NCBI RefSeq assembly: GCF_021209385.1
Contig: NZ_JAJOIL010000025.1
Coordinates: 1 to 42,297 of the forward strand
Source of the DNA: Seleniivibrio sp.
GTDB taxonomy: Bacteria > Chrysiogenota > Deferribacteres > Deferribacterales > Geovibrionaceae
Direction: 5' to 3'
DNA length: 42,297 bases
A program made the translations under genes and the position numbers. Within the stretch, counting starts at the first letter, position 1. Each line of letters opens with the position of its first letter. A model generated the notes under the pieces. It was not told where the DNA came from. It made no database searches and saw only the letters and a program-made list of their open reading frames with translations. This document shows positions 41,482 to 42,297 of this stretch, piece after piece.

Positions 41482-42144
41482 ATGAAAAAACAAAAGATAT
41501 TTTTATCTCTTTGGATTTCTTTTTTCACTCTTTTCATTTCCGTTTTACTGTATGCATTTGTTTTTCATCCAAACTTGAGATCAAAAGGTGCGGATGAGAA
41601 CGTTTTTCTGATGGAGAAGGTCAAATCCGGCGGTCTGACAGGATACGGCTCTTATGAGATATCTTTTGACAAGCTCACTTTTGAGGCTGCAAAGTTTCTC
41701 AATCTGCGATTCAACGCCATGCAGACCATGTATGCAGATAATTTCGGGTTGAAACTGAACATAGATAATATGGACAAATTCAAAAAAGGAATGTCTTCTG
41801 CTGACAGTATTGATGTTTTCAGCGGCTTTATGCTTAATGTTGATAGCGGACTTGTGCGCAGCCGTATGGTCAGTGCGGTTGAGATGAAGGGCTTTACGCT
41901 TGAAATAAACATAGACGGTCGGAAACGTTTTCTGGTAGCAACCAATAAACTTCTTATGAGACGCGGGAAACCTGTGCGGATGGCTGCCACGGTAATCTCA
42001 GATGTGCAGACCGGCAGAACTCTGGGAACTCTCGGCTGTTCTTTTGATAAAGGATTCTCAAAAATAAAATTTAACGATTCTGTTTATCTTATGACAGGGG
42101 ATAAAAAGGAATCTGTAGATATGAAGGAACTGGTTCTTTTCTGA
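41482..42144 (+). CDS. Membrane-anchored protein of unknown function
   Basis: The 220-residue product has one N-terminal membrane helix (FLSLWISFFTLFISVLLYAFVF, about 7-28 in positions) and a periplasmic domain of about 185 residues. That domain has alternating beta strands (FTLEINIDGRKRFLVATNKL) and a single Cys (LGCSFDK). No family recognised. It lies directly after the lipoprotein gene and its terminator; a weak AAGGT serves as ribosome-binding site. The pair may form one cell-envelope unit near the pilus genes, but this is only positional. Two hairpins follow the stop codon. Confidence 0.78.
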   Translation: MKKQKIFLSLWISFFTLFISVLLYAFVFHPNLRSKGADENVFLMEKVKSGGLTGYGSYEISFDKLTFEAAKFLNLRFNAMQTMYADNFGLKLNIDNMDKFKKGMSSADSIDVFSGFMLNVDSGLVRSRMVSAVEMKGFTLEINIDGRKRFLVATNKLLMRRGKPVRMAATVISDVQTGRTLGTLGCSFDKGFSKIKFNDSVYLMTGDKKESVDMKELVLF

Positions 42145-42145
42145 T

Positions 42146-42172
42146 AAAAAAAAGCCCGCTTGAAAGCGGGCT
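42146..42172 (-). terminator. Intrinsic terminator for minus-strand transcription from the right
   Basis: AGCCCGCTT (42153-42161) and AAGCGGGCT (42164-42172) form a 9-bp stem. An 8-base A-run on the plus strand (42146-42153) becomes a T-run after the stem only on the minus strand. It implies a convergent gene beyond the right edge. Confidence 0.7.
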
Positions 42173-42186
42173 CAGACTGATGACAA

Positions 42187-42219
42187 ACGCCGTATTTCGT
42201 GAGAAGTGCGGCGTTTTTT
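42187..42219 (+). terminator. Intrinsic terminator for the plus-strand genes
   Basis: ACGCCGTATTTC (42187-42198) pairs along 12 positions, two of them G-T, with GAAGTGCGGCGT (42203-42214). The loop is GTGA and a run of six T (42214-42219) follows. It closes the preceding plus-strand gene. The last 78 bases of the window show nothing else. Confidence 0.85.
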
Positions 42220-42297
42220 GTTTTTGTATCTTGTTATTTCTTTTTCCGGTTTATATCGCAGCCGAAAGCTGATTTTCATCATTTATCACGGGTATTT

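Noticed and set aside
1-42297. tRNA, rRNA, CRISPR, transposase or phage genes
   Set aside because: None could be recognised by motif, repeat pattern or protein signature on either strand; short unusual RNAs could still be missed by eye.

Overview
The window looks like chromosomal DNA of a Gram-negative, anaerobic, respiring bacterium. An outer membrane is implied by kdsA, a TolC-type outer-membrane lipoprotein, a secretin and many lipoprotein or Sec signal peptides. Anaerobic redox life is implied by a cytoplasmic [NiFe] sulfhydrogenase-type operon, an electron-transfer flavoprotein with a membrane Fe-S quinone reductase, HemW, a four-haem cytochrome and a bacteriohemerythrin. The gene mix, medium G+C, Msh-like pilus and candidate sigma-54 promoter would fit Deferribacterota (Geovibrio/Denitrovibrio/Seleniivibrio relatives). 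That placement is my inference; no rRNA gene is present to prove it. No tRNA, rRNA, CRISPR array, insertion sequence or phage gene was seen.

Layout. 1-4250: hydBGDA-type hydrogenase operon (first gene cut by the window edge) plus its maturation protease. 4213-6104: YgjP-like metalloprotease, a Phd/RelE-type toxin-antitoxin pair with its own promoter-operator, and a Cys-rich DUF3795 protein. 6073-7601 (-): RluA-type pseudouridine synthase and an rRNA methyltransferase-like protein. 7694-11159: a strong promoter driving circularly permuted ATP-grasp, alpha-E and zinc metallopeptidase genes. 11476-14148: a sigma-54-type promoter and an unusual soluble protein with two Cache modules and a CheW domain. 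14150-16070: arsenic-type operon (permease, Cys-tailed thioredoxin fold, ArsC). 16144-17106: SLAC1/TDT transporter. 17205-21276 (-): etfB, ferredoxin-fused etfA and an EMO-like membrane Fe-S oxidoreductase. 21633-26213: tripartite MacAB-TolC-type exporter. 26288-27706: aldehyde dehydrogenase with a sequestered ribosome-binding site. 27850-32209: a tightly packed run of a large secreted protein, a tiny membrane protein, kdsA, hemW and a multihaem cytochrome. 32270-32683: hemerythrin. 32684-37847 (-): Msh-like pilus/secretion operon (I-J-K-L-N order). 37898-40204: divergent response regulator, histidine kinase and a prepilin. 40352-42144: two unrecognised exported or membrane proteins, closed by strong terminators.

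The most interesting observation is at 29919-30089. A 25-codon membrane microprotein with an excellent ribosome-binding site ends at a UGA, after which the frame stays open for 30 more codons in typical local codons. It then encodes a Gly/Ser/Cys stretch and a highly charged tail. A 6-bp perfect stem with an AGGAU loop lies 28 nt after the UGA, the spacing and loop type expected of a bacterial SECIS element. This is a candidate new 56-residue selenoprotein with a GAG-Sec-GS motif. Other points to follow up are the tandem-Cache/CheW protein with its sigma-54 promoter, the ATP-grasp/alpha-E/metallopeptidase operon, the toxin-antitoxin operator, the RBS-sequestering inverted repeat before the aldehyde dehydrogenase, a dispersed palindromic repeat present twice, and the Msh-like cluster facing its own two-component system and pilin.
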